A stretch of DNA of 64,000 bases from Aliamphritea hakodatensis (GCF_024347195.1 NZ_AP025281.1:1364001-1428000), one strand, 5' to 3'; shown: positions 40,859 to 50,311, numbered from the stretch's first letter. The notes: generated by a model not told the origin, from the letters alone. A program made the numbers and translations.

Positions 40859-41745
40859 TATTTATTCAGTTGGCCAATAAATGTCATCAGTTCTGCTGAG
40901 GTTTCCGGATGTTGCAGCCCGTAGGCAATATTTGCCTGTAAAAAACCTGTTTTGTTGCCGCAGTCATAGGTTTTTCCCTGCATCCTGTAGGCTTCCATGG
41001 TGGCTTCTTCCAGCAGGGCGTCCATGGCATCTGTCAGCTGAATTTCATTGCCGGCACCCGGTTTGGTGGTGGCAAGCAGCTCCATAATACGGGCCGGTAA
41101 AATATAGCGGCCAACAACCGCCAGGTCAGAAGGGGCTTCATCGGCGGCCGGTTTTTCTACAAAGCGTACTACCGGTGTAGACTGGCCTGCTTCCGGGGTG
41201 ATCTGCTGGCAGTCGGCAATGCCGTACAGGCTGACTTTGTCTGCCGGCACGGTTTCAACCATAATCTGTGCCGCTTTACCTGCCTCAAAGGCTTTTATCA
41301 TACAGGCAAGATCGTTTTCGGGCTGTGCAAAATTATTGACCAGAACGTCCGGCAGAATGACCGCGAAAGGTTCGTTGTTAATCATGCTGGCGGCGCACTG
41401 AACAGCGTGACCCAGGCCCAGTGCGCGGGACTGGCGGACTGACTGAATGGTGACGTCATCAGGGATAATATTGGAAATAGCGTCCAGCAGCGCGGTCTTA
41501 TTTTTACGGCTGAGCTCGGCTTCAAGTTCGTAATGGCTGTCGAAATGATCTTCAATGGCCGATTTGCCTGCGCGGGTGACGAGAATGATCTCTTTGATGC
41601 CGGCGGCGACCGCTTCTTCGACAACATGCTGGATGACCGGCTTGTCCACAACTGGCAGCATTTCTTTAGGAATTGCTTTGGAGGCGGGCAGTACCCGGGT
41701 GCCGAGGCCGGCAACCGGGATGATAGCTTTTCGGACAGTTGTCAT
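40858..41745 (-). CDS. galU: UTP-glucose-1-phosphate uridylyltransferase
   Basis: Makes UDP-glucose from UTP and glucose 1-phosphate. Protein of 295 residues. Nucleotide-binding start IPVAGLGTRVLPASKAIPKEML is the GalU signature, followed by VVDKPVIQHVVEEAVAAGI, VTRAGKSAIEDHFD and later RFVEKP. First gene of the five-gene minus-strand operon galU-pgi-(UGDH-like)-(VanZ-like)-manB. Its product would be the substrate of a true UGDH; the neighbouring dehydrogenase, however, lacks the catalytic Cys. Confidence 0.96.
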   Translation of the reverse strand: MTTVRKAIIPVAGLGTRVLPASKAIPKEMLPVVDKPVIQHVVEEAVAAGIKEIILVTRAGKSAIEDHFDSHYELEAELSRKNKTALLDAISNIIPDDVTIQSVRQSRALGLGHAVQCAASMINNEPFAVILPDVLVNNFAQPENDLACMIKAFEAGKAAQIMVETVPADKVSLYGIADCQQITPEAGQSTPVVRFVEKPAADEAPSDLAVVGRYILPARIMELLATTKPGAGNEIQLTDAMDALLEEATMEAYRMQGKTYDCGNKTGFLQANIAYGLQHPETSAELMTFIGQLNK

Positions 41746-41825
41746 GATGTGAGTAGCTCTCAGTTAACAGGTGTTGATACAGCGGTGTTGCTGGCCGGTG
41801 AAGTCATCGCCGGCATTTTGCAAAC

Positions 41826-41831
41826 ATTATA
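41826..41831 (-). promoter_or_regulatory. Candidate -10 of the galU operon
   Basis: Perfect TATAAT on the minus strand, about 80 bases upstream of galU. The -35 region is poor (CTAAAC at 17 bp). Confidence 0.4.
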
Positions 41832-41878
41832 TAAGCGCAAGTATATCGGTTTAGTTTTGGTGACCATAGGCCCTTTTT

Positions 41879-42088
41879 TCAAACGGCGCTTTTTAAATCG
41901 CGTCTGGGCGCGGGGGGGACTTCTTTGTCGGATTGTTCTTTATCCGCCAGTGTCATCAGAATGGGTCTGTAGGTTTGCTGGTCGCTGGCGAGTAGCTCCC
42001 GTTCAATGTCCCGGGCAATGCGGGAAAGCAGGCGTTCGATGTTCTCAAGTTCCTGTGTATGGCGGTTAGCCTGTATACGGGATGTCAT
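41879..42088 (-). CDS. Small hypothetical protein (69 aa)
   Basis: I do not recognise the family. A strong GGAGGTAA box precedes the ATG at 42088, which decides the start over an in-frame ATG at 42163. The product is charged: a helical segment QELENIERLLSRIARDIERELL, then a Pro/basic tail. It is on the same strand as galU, about 130 bases upstream, but a promoter-like -10 lies between them, so it may be separate. Confidence 0.6.
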   Translation of the reverse strand: MTSRIQANRHTQELENIERLLSRIARDIERELLASDQQTYRPILMTLADKEQSDKEVPPAPRRDLKSAV

Positions 42089-42369
42089 TGCGGTTACCTC
42101 CGTGTATTTGTTTTCTCTTCCCTTCTGGCGGGGAAGGCCTTTCCATAGGCAAATTTGTAGCACAAATATTCTAGCAGATTGCCCGGATCTTTGCCGTTGC
42201 TTATAGCGGCCCCGCGAGAGTGCTAAAGTTTACTGTTGTGCGGCAGTGAAAAAATTAACTTAGGTCAGTGGATTGGCATTCCCTGTATAGGATTGCGAAA
42301 TAAAGCTTGCCTGGATGGCAGGCATACAATAATTTAGCCGGGCTTTTAATTCAGATCGGAGATTTAGTC

Positions 42370-42921
42370 ATGGGTCATGCTAAGCAAGGCGTTCCGTTTC
42401 AGCCTTTAAATATTGCGGTTTTAACTGTATCTGACACCCGTACCCCGGAAAATGATACTTCCGGTGATGCTTTGGTTGCCGGGCTGACAGAGGCTGGTCA
42501 TCAGTTGGCGACCCGTACGATCTGTATTGATGATGTCTATAAGTTAAGGGCGGTGGCTTCGTCCTGGATTGCAGATGATAATATTCATGCAATTCTGGTA
42601 ACCGGCGGCACAGGCTTTACTCTGAGAGATTCAACGCCTGAGGCAATGAAACCGCTGTTTGATAAGCATGTTGAAGGCTTTGGTGAGTTGTTCCGGCAGA
42701 TTTCTTATCAGGAAATTGGTACCTCTACTGTTCAGTCCCGCGCCTTTGCCGGTATTGCTAACCGTACGGTCATTTTCTGTATGCCGGGATCAACCGGTGC
42801 CTGTAAAACAGCCTGGAATAATATTATCCGTGAACAGGTGGATGCCCGTCACCGTCCCTGTAATTTTGTCGAGATGGTCATGACCGGGCCGGTGGACACT
42901 GCCTGTGGGAGCCGGGGATGA
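42370..42921 (+). CDS. moaB: Molybdenum cofactor biosynthesis protein MoaB
   Basis: MoaB/MogA-family molybdopterin adenylyltransferase-like protein, 183 residues. Motifs: LTVSDTRTPENDTSGD near the start, the TGGTGFTLRDSTPEA loop and the GSTGAC segment. The ATG at 42370 has a GGAG box and gives a MoaB-like N-terminus; a frame from 42307 is longer without support. The stop overlaps the moeA start by 4 bases (ATGA), so the two are coupled. Adenylation of molybdopterin is the probable job, to which MoeA adds molybdate. Confidence 0.94.
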   Translation: MGHAKQGVPFQPLNIAVLTVSDTRTPENDTSGDALVAGLTEAGHQLATRTICIDDVYKLRAVASSWIADDNIHAILVTGGTGFTLRDSTPEAMKPLFDKHVEGFGELFRQISYQEIGTSTVQSRAFAGIANRTVIFCMPGSTGACKTAWNNIIREQVDARHRPCNFVEMVMTGPVDTACGSRG

Positions 42922-44153
42922 GCAGTTGCGGATGTGACTCTCAGCAACAGGCATTAATGCCTGTGGCTGATGCGCTCAGTGCTATGCTCGATCTGGCCAG
43001 AGTGAGCGAGAAGTGTACTGAGGTGGCCACTGAGGATGCCCTGGGAATGGTGCTGGCGGAAGATGTCTATTCTTCCGTAGACGTGCCGCCTCAGGATAAC
43101 AGCGCAATGGACGGTTACGCGCTGTCTGCTGCGGACCTCAGTGCCGGCAAGCGGCTGTATATTTCTCAGCGTATTCCGGCGGGAACAGCGCCGCAACCGC
43201 TGGACGCGGGGACGGCGGCACGTATCTTTACGGGTTCAGAAATTCCTCCGGGCGCTGATGCGGTAGAAATGCAGGAAAACACCGTCAGCGGTGAAGATGA
43301 AAAAGGTGCCTGGGTTGAATTCAGCCGGCCGGTTAAGTCCGGTGCGAATGTGCGTCCGAAAGGGCAGGATATTGCTGCCGGTCAGGTAGTGATGCAATCC
43401 GGTGTGCGTTTGCTGGCTGCTCATCTGGGGGTGCTGGCATCTGTGGGCGTTGCCCGGGTTAAGGTGCGCCAGCCGCTGACGGTTGCGATTCTGACCACGG
43501 GTGATGAACTGGTTATGCCGGGTAATCCTTTGCAGCCGGGGCAAATTTATAATTCTAATCTGTTTACCCTTAAAGGTCTGCTACAGGGGCTTGGGCTTAA
43601 TGTGCTTGACCTTGGTACAGTGGATGACACCTTTGAAGCGACAGAAGAGTCCTTGCTAAAAGCGGCCGAACAGGCTGACTGTATCATCAGCAGTGGCGGT
43701 GTTTCGGTTGGCGAAGAAGATCATGTTAAAGCTGCAGTGGAAAAGCTGGGTAAGCTGAATCTTTGGAAAATGGCGATCAAGCCCGGAAAGCCACTGGCGT
43801 TTGGCGAGGTTAGCGGTACGCCGTTTATCGGCCTGCCGGGTAATCCGGCGTCGGTATTTGTTACCTTCGCAATTTTAGTCCGGCCTTATTTGCTGAAGTC
43901 CCAGGGGGCTGGCGAATATATGCCGCAGGTATTCAGGGTTCCGGCGGGCTTTAGCCGGACTAAAGCCATTTCACGTCAGGAATATCTGCGCGTGGAGCTT
44001 GAGGCGGGTAAGGCGTGTATGAGCAGGGATCAGAGCTCCGGTATTCTGAGTTCAGCCGCCAGTGCGGCGGGCTTCCTGGTGGTGCCGTGTGACACTCAGG
44101 TTGCAGAAGGTCAGCTTTATGACTTTATTCCTCTGAGCGAAGTGTTGAATTAG
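42918..44153 (+). CDS. moeA: Molybdopterin molybdenumtransferase
   Basis: MoeA inserts molybdate into adenylated molybdopterin. Protein of 411 residues. Motifs: PPQDNSAMDGYAL, RIFTGSEIPPGADAVEMQE, the GDELV segment (TTGDELVMPG), SSGGVSVGEEDHVK and GLPGNPASVFV. An unusual N-terminus, MSSCGCDSQQQALMP, has two cysteines; it is short and may not matter. Coupled to moaB upstream; moaD follows after 46 bases. Confidence 0.96.
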   Translation: MSSCGCDSQQQALMPVADALSAMLDLARVSEKCTEVATEDALGMVLAEDVYSSVDVPPQDNSAMDGYALSAADLSAGKRLYISQRIPAGTAPQPLDAGTAARIFTGSEIPPGADAVEMQENTVSGEDEKGAWVEFSRPVKSGANVRPKGQDIAAGQVVMQSGVRLLAAHLGVLASVGVARVKVRQPLTVAILTTGDELVMPGNPLQPGQIYNSNLFTLKGLLQGLGLNVLDLGTVDDTFEATEESLLKAAEQADCIISSGGVSVGEEDHVKAAVEKLGKLNLWKMAIKPGKPLAFGEVSGTPFIGLPGNPASVFVTFAILVRPYLLKSQGAGEYMPQVFRVPAGFSRTKAISRQEYLRVELEAGKACMSRDQSSGILSSAASAAGFLVVPCDTQVAEGQLYDFIPLSEVLN

Positions 44154-44199
44154 GTAGTATATTTCGGGTTAACCGTCGAAATAATAGTTGGATAACTGA

Positions 44200-44448
44200 A
44201 TGATCAATGTGCTGTTTTTTGCTTCTATCCGTGAAACTCTTGGGGTTGAGCGTACAGAAGTGACCTGTGATGACGCGTGTTCTGTTGCTGATGTAGTCCT
44301 GTTACTGCGTCAGCGTGGCGATGTCTGGGATGAGGTTCTGAATAATGCGGATCTGTTGTGCTCCGTAAATCAGGAACTGGTGTCACTGGATACCAAGCTG
44401 AGTGAGGGTGACGAGCTGGGGTTGTTTCCTCCGGTAACAGGCGGTTAA
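44200..44448 (+). CDS. moaD: Molybdopterin synthase sulfur carrier subunit
   Basis: Ubiquitin-fold MoaD, 82 residues, ending in the required Gly-Gly (FPPVTGG), which becomes a thiocarboxylate that donates sulfur to molybdopterin. Starts MINVLFFASIRETLG. The partner moaE is not adjacent, nor are moaA/moaC in this window. The mobA gene begins 4 bases after the stop. Confidence 0.93.
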   Translation: MINVLFFASIRETLGVERTEVTCDDACSVADVVLLLRQRGDVWDEVLNNADLLCSVNQELVSLDTKLSEGDELGLFPPVTGG

Positions 44449-44451
44449 GTC

Positions 44452-45033
44452 ATGGCTGAGTTATCATCGCCGGATGTTACCGGGCTGGTACTGGCCGGTG
44501 GGCAGGGTCAGCGCATGGGTGGGCAGGACAAAGGCTGGGTAGAGTTCCGCCAGCGTCCGATGGTTGAATATGCGGTACAGTTGCTGCGCCCGGAGGTTTC
44601 AACGCTGTTGATTAGCTGTAACAGAAATATCCCGCGTTACTCGGAGCTGGCGGATCTGACCGTTGCTGATGAGCTGGCAGACTTTCAGGGCCCGTTAGCG
44701 GGAATCCAGGCGGCTTTGCGGGTCTGTAACACGGATGATCTGCTGGTGGTGCCCTGCGATACACCGTTACTGAGTGAACAGATTGTTGGCCGGTTGCTGG
44801 CTGCGGCACAGAAACATCCGGGACATATCTGTGTCTTGTCTGAAGCAGACTGGTGGCACCCTCTGCATGCGGTTATTCCCACTAAGTTTGCTGATTCACT
44901 GGATAACTGGCTGAAAGAAGGGCGTCGTGGGGTTCAGGGCTGGATGCGTAAGCACCCTTTTGTCGAGGTGGATGTCAGTGATCTGGCTGCGCAGCTGCAG
45001 AATCTGAATTCGCCGGATGAGTTACAGCAGTAA
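44452..45033 (+). CDS. mobA: Molybdenum cofactor guanylyltransferase
   Basis: MobA joins GMP to the molybdenum cofactor to give the bis-MGD form used by DMSO-reductase-family enzymes. Protein of 193 residues. The nucleotide loop LAGGQGQRMGGQDKGWV (15-31), an ADFQGPLAGIQAAL segment and the metal-site VPCDTPLL are clear. Last gene of moaB-moeA-moaD-mobA, followed by a terminator. Confidence 0.94.
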   Translation: MAELSSPDVTGLVLAGGQGQRMGGQDKGWVEFRQRPMVEYAVQLLRPEVSTLLISCNRNIPRYSELADLTVADELADFQGPLAGIQAALRVCNTDDLLVVPCDTPLLSEQIVGRLLAAAQKHPGHICVLSEADWWHPLHAVIPTKFADSLDNWLKEGRRGVQGWMRKHPFVEVDVSDLAAQLQNLNSPDELQQ

Positions 45034-45050
45034 AGGCATATTGATTACAG

Positions 45051-45078
45051 AGCCGGGTTATTCAGCCCGGCTTTTTTG
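45051..45078 (+). terminator. Terminator of the moaB-mobA operon
   Basis: AGCCGGG, short loop, CCCGGCTTTTTT. Confidence 0.92.
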
Positions 45079-45207
45079 TGTCCGGTGTTTTGTTAGCGGA
45101 TGCTGTGAGCATCTTTAGTATCAGGGGCGTTTATGTTGCGTTGCAATGTCAGCGGTGTCTATGTAGAGTCCCCCGCAGATTAATAAAACTGATAATTTGG
45201 AAGTGTT

Positions 45208-46317
45208 ATGACCCCCTTGGAGCGCTATCAGGCTGATTTGAAGCGGGAAGGTTTTAGTTACGATCCTGCCCAGGAAATGGCCGTTAAGCATTTGCAGCGG
45301 TTGTATGATGACATGGTGGCGGCGCAGCAGGAAAAACCAAAAGGTGGTTTGCTGCAGCGTCTGACCGGGCGGTTTAATAAGCAGCCCGTTGAGCCGGTGC
45401 AGGGGCTGTATTTCTGGGGCGGCGTGGGCCGGGGCAAAACCTATCTGATGGATACGTTTTTTGACAGCCTGCCTTTCGAAAACAAAGAGCGGACGCACTT
45501 TCACCGTTTTATGCAGCGGGTTCATAAAGAGCTGCGGTTACTTGACGGGACTCAGGATCCGCTGGTCACGATCGGCAAGAAGTTTGCGGCTGAGTTCCAG
45601 ATTATTTGCTTTGATGAGTTTTTCGTCACGGATATCACCGACGCGATGATACTGGGCGGGTTATTGGAGCAGATGTTTGCCAATGGCGTGACGCTGGTGG
45701 CGACTTCAAACATTGTTCCGGATGGGTTGTATGAAAACGGCTTGCAGCGTGAGCGTTTCATTCCGGCCATTAAATTACTGAATAAGTACACCGATGTACT
45801 GAATGTTGACGGTGGGGTAGATTACCGCTTGCGTACGCTTGAGCAGGCGGAACTTTATCATTACCCGCTGGATGAAGCGGCAGATATCAGCCTGAATACC
45901 AGTTTTGAAAATCTGGCACCGGATCTGGAAGAGGTGGTGGAAGCCGAAGTACTGGAGATTAATGGCCGGGATATTAAATCGCGGCGCTGTTGTGAAGATG
46001 TTGTCTGGTTTGATTTTTCTGAGCTGTGTGAGGGGCCGCGCAGCCAGAATGACTATATTGAACTGGCGAAGATTTTCCATGCAGTGATGTTAAGTAACGT
46101 GCCGCAGTTAGGACGGGCCAATGATGATGCTGCACGTCGGTTTATTAATCTGGTCGATGAGTTTTACGACAGCGGGGTTAAGCTGATTATTTCCGCTGAA
46201 GTGTCCATACCTGAAATCTATACACAGGGCGGACTGGAGTTTGAAATTGCCCGTACCCAGAGCCGTTTGCTGGAGATGCAGTCTCATGAATATCTGGCCC
46301 GGGAGCATAAAGCCTGA
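45208..46317 (+). CDS. zapE: Cell division ATPase ZapE
   Basis: Canonical ZapE, 369 residues, an AFG1-family ATPase that acts at the division ring under stress or low oxygen in E. coli. Walker A GGVGRGKT (about 71-78), Walker B IICFDEFFVTD (about 132-142), VATSNIVP, then ELCEGPRSQNDYIELA and LSNVPQLGRANDDAARRFINLVDEFYD. Its position just upstream of rplM-rpsI is the conserved gammaproteobacterial one, which marks it as the orthologue; the copy at 6771 is a paralogue. The unrelated linker of about residues 220-255 is acidic. Confidence 0.95.
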   Translation: MTPLERYQADLKREGFSYDPAQEMAVKHLQRLYDDMVAAQQEKPKGGLLQRLTGRFNKQPVEPVQGLYFWGGVGRGKTYLMDTFFDSLPFENKERTHFHRFMQRVHKELRLLDGTQDPLVTIGKKFAAEFQIICFDEFFVTDITDAMILGGLLEQMFANGVTLVATSNIVPDGLYENGLQRERFIPAIKLLNKYTDVLNVDGGVDYRLRTLEQAELYHYPLDEAADISLNTSFENLAPDLEEVVEAEVLEINGRDIKSRRCCEDVVWFDFSELCEGPRSQNDYIELAKIFHAVMLSNVPQLGRANDDAARRFINLVDEFYDSGVKLIISAEVSIPEIYTQGGLEFEIARTQSRLLEMQSHEYLAREHKA

Positions 46318-46367
46318 TTGCTTAAGAGGATAAATGGCAATTCGGTAAAATTAAGTGTTAAACAGGG

Positions 46368-46396
46368 TTGGTTTATGGGAACCGCTGCTTTATAAT
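46368..46396 (+). promoter_or_regulatory. Sigma-70 promoter of rplM-rpsI
   Basis: TTGGTT (46368-46373), 17-bp spacer, perfect TATAAT (46391-46396). About 150 bases of leader precede rplM. Confidence 0.85.
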
Positions 46397-46550
46397 GCGC
46401 GCCTCTTGTTATGGGGTTCAGCTAAAAGCTGTTCAGAATAACAGGGTTATATGAAGTTGCCGGCGAAGCTCAGGCTGGCTGGCAACCAATAATTATAAGG
46501 TCGTCGGTCTTATGTAAATAAGATCAGACTGATGTAAAGGCGAAAATATC

Positions 46551-46979
46551 ATGAGTACATTTAGCGCAAAGCCTGCAGAGGTAAAACGCGATTGGTATGT
46601 TGTAGACGCTGAGGGTAAAACCCTGGGTCGTCTGGCTACTGAAATTGCCCGCCGTCTGCGTGGCAAGCACAAACCTGAATACACCCCTCACGTTGACACC
46701 GGTGACTACATCGTTGTTGTTAACGCTGAAAAAGTTCACGTAACCGGTAACAAGCGTAAGGATAAAACTTACTACCGTCACACTGGTTACCCTGGCGGTC
46801 TGCGGGAAACTTCTTTCGAGAAGATGGTTGAAACTCACCCAACCCGTACTATCGAACTGGCCGTTAAAGGCATGCTGCCTAAAGGTCCCCTGGGTCGTGC
46901 TATGTACACTAAGATGAAAGTGTACGCTGGTGCAGAACATCCGCATGCGGCTCAACAGCCACAAGAACTGACTATCTAA
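46551..46979 (+). CDS. rplM: 50S ribosomal protein L13
   Basis: Ribosomal protein L13, 142 residues, binding 23S rRNA early in large-subunit assembly. Sequence from [19 protein letters not shown] to [13 protein letters not shown] is colinear with E. coli L13, including [18 protein letters not shown] and [11 protein letters not shown]. Followed by rpsI after 13 bases, the universal pairing. Confidence 0.98.
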   Translation: MSTFSAKPAEVKRDWYVVDAEGKTLGRLATEIARRLRGKHKPEYTPHVDTGDYIVVVNAEKVHVTGNKRKDKTYYRHTGYPGGLRETSFEKMVETHPTRTIELAVKGMLPKGPLGRAMYTKMKVYAGAEHPHAAQQPQELTI

Positions 46980-46992
46980 GGGGCAGTTGAAT

Positions 46993-47385
46993 ATGTCTAC
47001 TACTCAGTATTACGGCACTGGCCGTCGTAAATCTTCTACCGCTCGCGTATTCCTGCGTCCGGGTACTGGTAAGATCACTGTTAACCAGCGTACTCTGGAA
47101 GAGTACTTTGGTCGTGAAACTGCCCGTATGATCGTTAAGCAGCCTCTGGAACTGACTGACAACGTTGAAAAATTCGACGTTTACGTAACAGTTAAAGGTG
47201 GTGGTAGCTTCGGTCAGGCCGGTGCTATCCGTCACGGTGTTACCCGTGCACTGATGGATTACGATGAAACTCTGCGTCCAGAACTGCGTGCTGCCGGTTT
47301 CGTTACCCGCGATGCACGTGAAGTTGAGCGTAAGAAAGTGGGTCTGCGTAAAGCACGTAAGCGTCCACAGTTCTCCAAGCGTTAA
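46993..47385 (+). CDS. rpsI: 30S ribosomal protein S9
   Basis: Ribosomal protein S9, 130 residues, whose C-terminal tail reaches the decoding P-site; it ends QFSKR as expected, with the conserved Lys-Arg end. [20 protein letters not shown] and the [15 protein letters not shown] stretch are nearly identical to E. coli. The ATG at 46993 has a GGGG-type box; an in-frame TTG two codons earlier is less likely. Confidence 0.98.
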   Translation: MSTTQYYGTGRRKSSTARVFLRPGTGKITVNQRTLEEYFGRETARMIVKQPLELTDNVEKFDVYVTVKGGGSFGQAGAIRHGVTRALMDYDETLRPELRAAGFVTRDAREVERKKVGLRKARKRPQFSKR

Positions 47386-47417
47386 TATCGCTTCGATACG
47401 ACTTTCGTATCATCCGG

Positions 47418-47453
47418 AAAACGCCCTGGCTCTTGCAGTCCGGGCGTTTTTTT
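47418..47453 (+). terminator. Terminator of rplM-rpsI
   Basis: AAAACGCCC paired with GGGCGTTTTTTT around a longer loop. Confidence 0.85.
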
Positions 47454-47524
47454 GTGCCTGTTTTTCAATCCTTTGTGCAAGGTCAACTGTAGGGGTAAAA
47501 ACGCCGTTTTACGGTGGAATTACC

Positions 47525-47553
47525 TTGTAAGAAGCAGGGATTTTCTTTAATAT
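47525..47553 (+). promoter_or_regulatory. Promoter of petABC
   Basis: TTGTAA (47525-47530), 17-bp spacer, TAATAT (47548-47553). About 100 bases upstream of petA. Confidence 0.5.
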
Positions 47554-47655
47554 TTGGCGCATTTTAAAAATCCGTTAAATCGGTATTCATTACGAGCAAC
47601 CGGGCGACTTCCGCATGAGCGGGGGAGAAAGGTTGAGTGAGGGGAGAAAGTCTTA

Positions 47656-48249
47656 ATGAGTAATGACGGCGTGAATAAGGGACGGCGACGTCTCCTAGTC
47701 GGTGCCACCTCTGTTGTCGGAGCGGTGGGTGCTGTAGGAGCTGCTGTTCCGTTCGTGGCTTCATGGACGCCCAGTGCCAAAGCAAGAACGGCGGGGGCTC
47801 CAGTTAAAGTAGACGTCAGCAAGATCGAACCGGGCCAGCAGATTGTTGTCCAGTGGCGTGCCAAGCCGGTGTGGATTGTAAGTCGTGGTGCGAAGGCGCT
47901 TGAGGACCTGGCTACGCTGGGTAACCTGACTGATCCTAACTCTGATGTGCCACAGCAGCCACCGTATATTCCACATACGCCTGCCCGTGCAATCCGTGAA
48001 GATCTGTCCGTGCTGGTAGGTATCTGTACGCACCTGGGCTGTTCACCGACATATCGTCCGGAAGTGGCACCTGCAGATCTGGGGCCTGACTGGGTAGGTG
48101 GTTTCTATTGCCCTTGTCACGGTTCCCGTTTTGATTTGTCTGGTCGCGTGTTTAACGCTTCTCCTGCACCAACCAATCTGGTTATTCCTCCTCATCATTA
48201 TGAGAGTGACAACGCGTTAATCATTGGTATTGATCCGGAGACTGTGTAA
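47656..48249 (+). CDS. petA: Ubiquinol-cytochrome c reductase Rieske subunit
   Basis: Rieske [2Fe-2S] subunit of the bc1 complex, 197 residues. The N-terminus has RRR followed by a hydrophobic anchor (about 14-36), as in Tat-dependent Rieske proteins. Cluster motifs are complete: CTHLGC at 124-129 and CPCHGS at 152-157. It takes electrons from ubiquinol and passes them to cytochrome c1. First gene of petABC; its stop overlaps the petB start by one base. Confidence 0.97.
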   Translation: MSNDGVNKGRRRLLVGATSVVGAVGAVGAAVPFVASWTPSAKARTAGAPVKVDVSKIEPGQQIVVQWRAKPVWIVSRGAKALEDLATLGNLTDPNSDVPQQPPYIPHTPARAIREDLSVLVGICTHLGCSPTYRPEVAPADLGPDWVGGFYCPCHGSRFDLSGRVFNASPAPTNLVIPPHHYESDNALIIGIDPETV

Positions 48250-49496
48250 TGGCTGGCTCACGAAATAAAGGTAATCCAGGATTTATCGGCTGGATTGACG
48301 ACCGTTTCCCATTGACTGCAATGTGGGATGATCACCTGGCGAAATACTACGCGCCGAAAAACTTTAACTTCTGGTATTTCTTCGGCTCTCTGGCCTTATT
48401 GGTTCTGGTTAACCAGCTGTTAACCGGTATCTGGCTGACAATGAGCTACACGCCAACGTCTGAAGGTGCCTTCGCATCGATCGAATACATCATGCGTGAT
48501 GTTGAGTATGGCTGGTTGCTGCGTTATATGCACTCTACCGGCGCGTCAGCGTTCTTCGTGGTTGTTTACATGCACATGTTCCGTGGTCTGCTGTACGGTT
48601 CTTACCGTAAGCCGCGTGAGCTGGTGTGGATCTTCGGTATGGCGATCTACCTGGCGCTGATGGCAGAAGCTTTCATGGGCTACCTGCTGCCGTGGGGTCA
48701 GATGTCTTACTGGGGTGCACAGGTAATCGTATCTCTGTTCTCTGCAGTCCCTGTTATCGGGCCGGAGCTGTCGGAGTGGATCCGTGGTGACTATGTAATT
48801 TCCGGCATCACCCTGAACCGTTTCTTCTCATTGCACGTTGTTGCGCTGCCAATCGTCTTGCTGGGTCTGGTTGTTATGCACATCATCGCTCTGCACGAAG
48901 TGGGTTCTAACAACCCTGATGGTATTGAGATTAAAGATAAGAAAGATGAGAACGGTATCCCGCTGGACGGCATCCCATTCCATCCTTATTACTCTGTTAA
49001 AGATATCGTAGGTGTTGTGGTCTTCCTGTTTGTATTCTGCATGATCATCTTCTTCTTCCCGGAGATGGGCGGTTACTTCATTGAGAAGCCAAACTTTGAA
49101 CCTGCTAACCCGCTGAAGACGCCTGAGCATATTGCACCGGTATGGTACTTCACACCGTTCTACGCAATGCTGCGTGCGATTCCGCCTATTGCCGGTTCGC
49201 AGTTCCCGGGTGTTGTTGTTATGGGTGGCGCGATTGCAATCCTGTTTGTTCTGCCGTGGCTCGACCGTAGCCCTGTTAAGTCTATGCGTTACAAAGGCTT
49301 GTGGAGCAAAATCTGGTTGGTAGTCTTCGCGATCAGCTTTGTTATTCTGGGTTACCTGGGTGTGGTTGCATCTTCTCCGGGCCGTACGCTGGCGGCGCAG
49401 ATCTGTACAGGTCTGTACTTCGCGTACTTCTTCCTGATGCCGTTCTACACCAGAATGGAAAAGACTAAACCGGTACCGGAAAGGGTGACAGGCTAA
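48249..49496 (+). CDS. petB: Cytochrome b of the bc1 complex
   Basis: Membrane subunit with two b hemes, 415 residues, about eight hydrophobic helices. The heme-ligand histidines are visible in RYMHSTGASAFFVVVYMHMF and FSLHVVALPIVLLGLVVMHI. The quinol-site PEWY-type motif appears as PVWYFTPFYAMLRAIP, with Val in the second position. It is coupled to petA and petC by one-base overlaps. Confidence 0.97.
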   Translation: MAGSRNKGNPGFIGWIDDRFPLTAMWDDHLAKYYAPKNFNFWYFFGSLALLVLVNQLLTGIWLTMSYTPTSEGAFASIEYIMRDVEYGWLLRYMHSTGASAFFVVVYMHMFRGLLYGSYRKPRELVWIFGMAIYLALMAEAFMGYLLPWGQMSYWGAQVIVSLFSAVPVIGPELSEWIRGDYVISGITLNRFFSLHVVALPIVLLGLVVMHIIALHEVGSNNPDGIEIKDKKDENGIPLDGIPFHPYYSVKDIVGVVVFLFVFCMIIFFFPEMGGYFIEKPNFEPANPLKTPEHIAPVWYFTPFYAMLRAIPPIAGSQFPGVVVMGGAIAILFVLPWLDRSPVKSMRYKGLWSKIWLVVFAISFVILGYLGVVASSPGRTLAAQICTGLYFAYFFLMPFYTRMEKTKPVPERVTG

Positions 49497-50257
49497 TGAA
49501 AAAGTTTTTTATCACATTGATGATGGTGCTGATGCCTGTTGCCGTGCAAGCGGCCGGTGCTAAGGTACCTCTGGACAATATCGACGTCGATCATACTGAT
49601 AAGGCGTCACTGCAGCGCGGGATGGCTACCTTTGTAAACTATTGCATGGGTTGCCACTCTGCTAACTACCAGCGTTTTGAGCGTGCCGCCACTGATCTGG
49701 AAATCCCGGTAGAGATGGTTGAAGAAAACCTGATCTTCGGTAACCAGAAGGTGGGTGAGCAAATGACCATCGCGATGTCACCTGCTGATGCCGGTAACTG
49801 GTTTGGTGCACCGCCACCGGATCTGACACTTGAGTCGCGTCTGCGTGGCGAAGACTGGTTGTACACTTACCTGCGCAGCTTCTATAAGGATACTGAGCGT
49901 CCGTGGGGTGTAAACAACGTTGTCTTTAAAGACGTTGGTATGCCAAACGTGCTGGAAAGCCTGCAGGGTGTTCAGTCTAACCACTGTACGCCGGAAGAGC
50001 TGTTGCATCAGGAAAAGAAAATTGATCCGCTGACCGGTCTGGTTATGGGTGGTTGTCTGACCCAGAGCAAGAAAGGCACTCAGTCTGTAGAAGAGTTCGA
50101 TAAGACCATCTACGACCTGGTTAACTTCATGTCTTACATGGGTAACCCTGTCATGCTGGAATCCAAGCGGATTGGTACCAATGTGCTGATCTTCCTGGCG
50201 ATCTTCTTCGTATTTGCTTTCGCTCTGAAGAAAGAATACTGGCGCGACATTCACTAA
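49496..50257 (+). CDS. petC: Cytochrome c1 of the bc1 complex
   Basis: Periplasmic heme c subunit, 253 residues. A signal peptide (MKKFFITLMMVLMPVAVQAA) is followed by CMGCH (50-54), the covalent heme site. A C-terminal membrane anchor (NVLIFLAIFFVFAFAL) ends in EYWRDIH. Last gene of petABC. Confidence 0.96.
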   Translation: MKKFFITLMMVLMPVAVQAAGAKVPLDNIDVDHTDKASLQRGMATFVNYCMGCHSANYQRFERAATDLEIPVEMVEENLIFGNQKVGEQMTIAMSPADAGNWFGAPPPDLTLESRLRGEDWLYTYLRSFYKDTERPWGVNNVVFKDVGMPNVLESLQGVQSNHCTPEELLHQEKKIDPLTGLVMGGCLTQSKKGTQSVEEFDKTIYDLVNFMSYMGNPVMLESKRIGTNVLIFLAIFFVFAFALKKEYWRDIH

Positions 50258-50282
50258 AGCGTTTTAATAGTACGCTTTACGG

Positions 50283-50311
50283 ATACGCGACCCTGTTGTG
50301 GGGTCGCGTAT
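50283..50311 (+). terminator. Hairpin after petC
   Basis: ATACGCGACCC and GGGTCGCGTAT form a perfect 11-bp stem; the following TAGTTATTTTT is a weak U-run, so read-through into sspA is likely. Confidence 0.6.
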
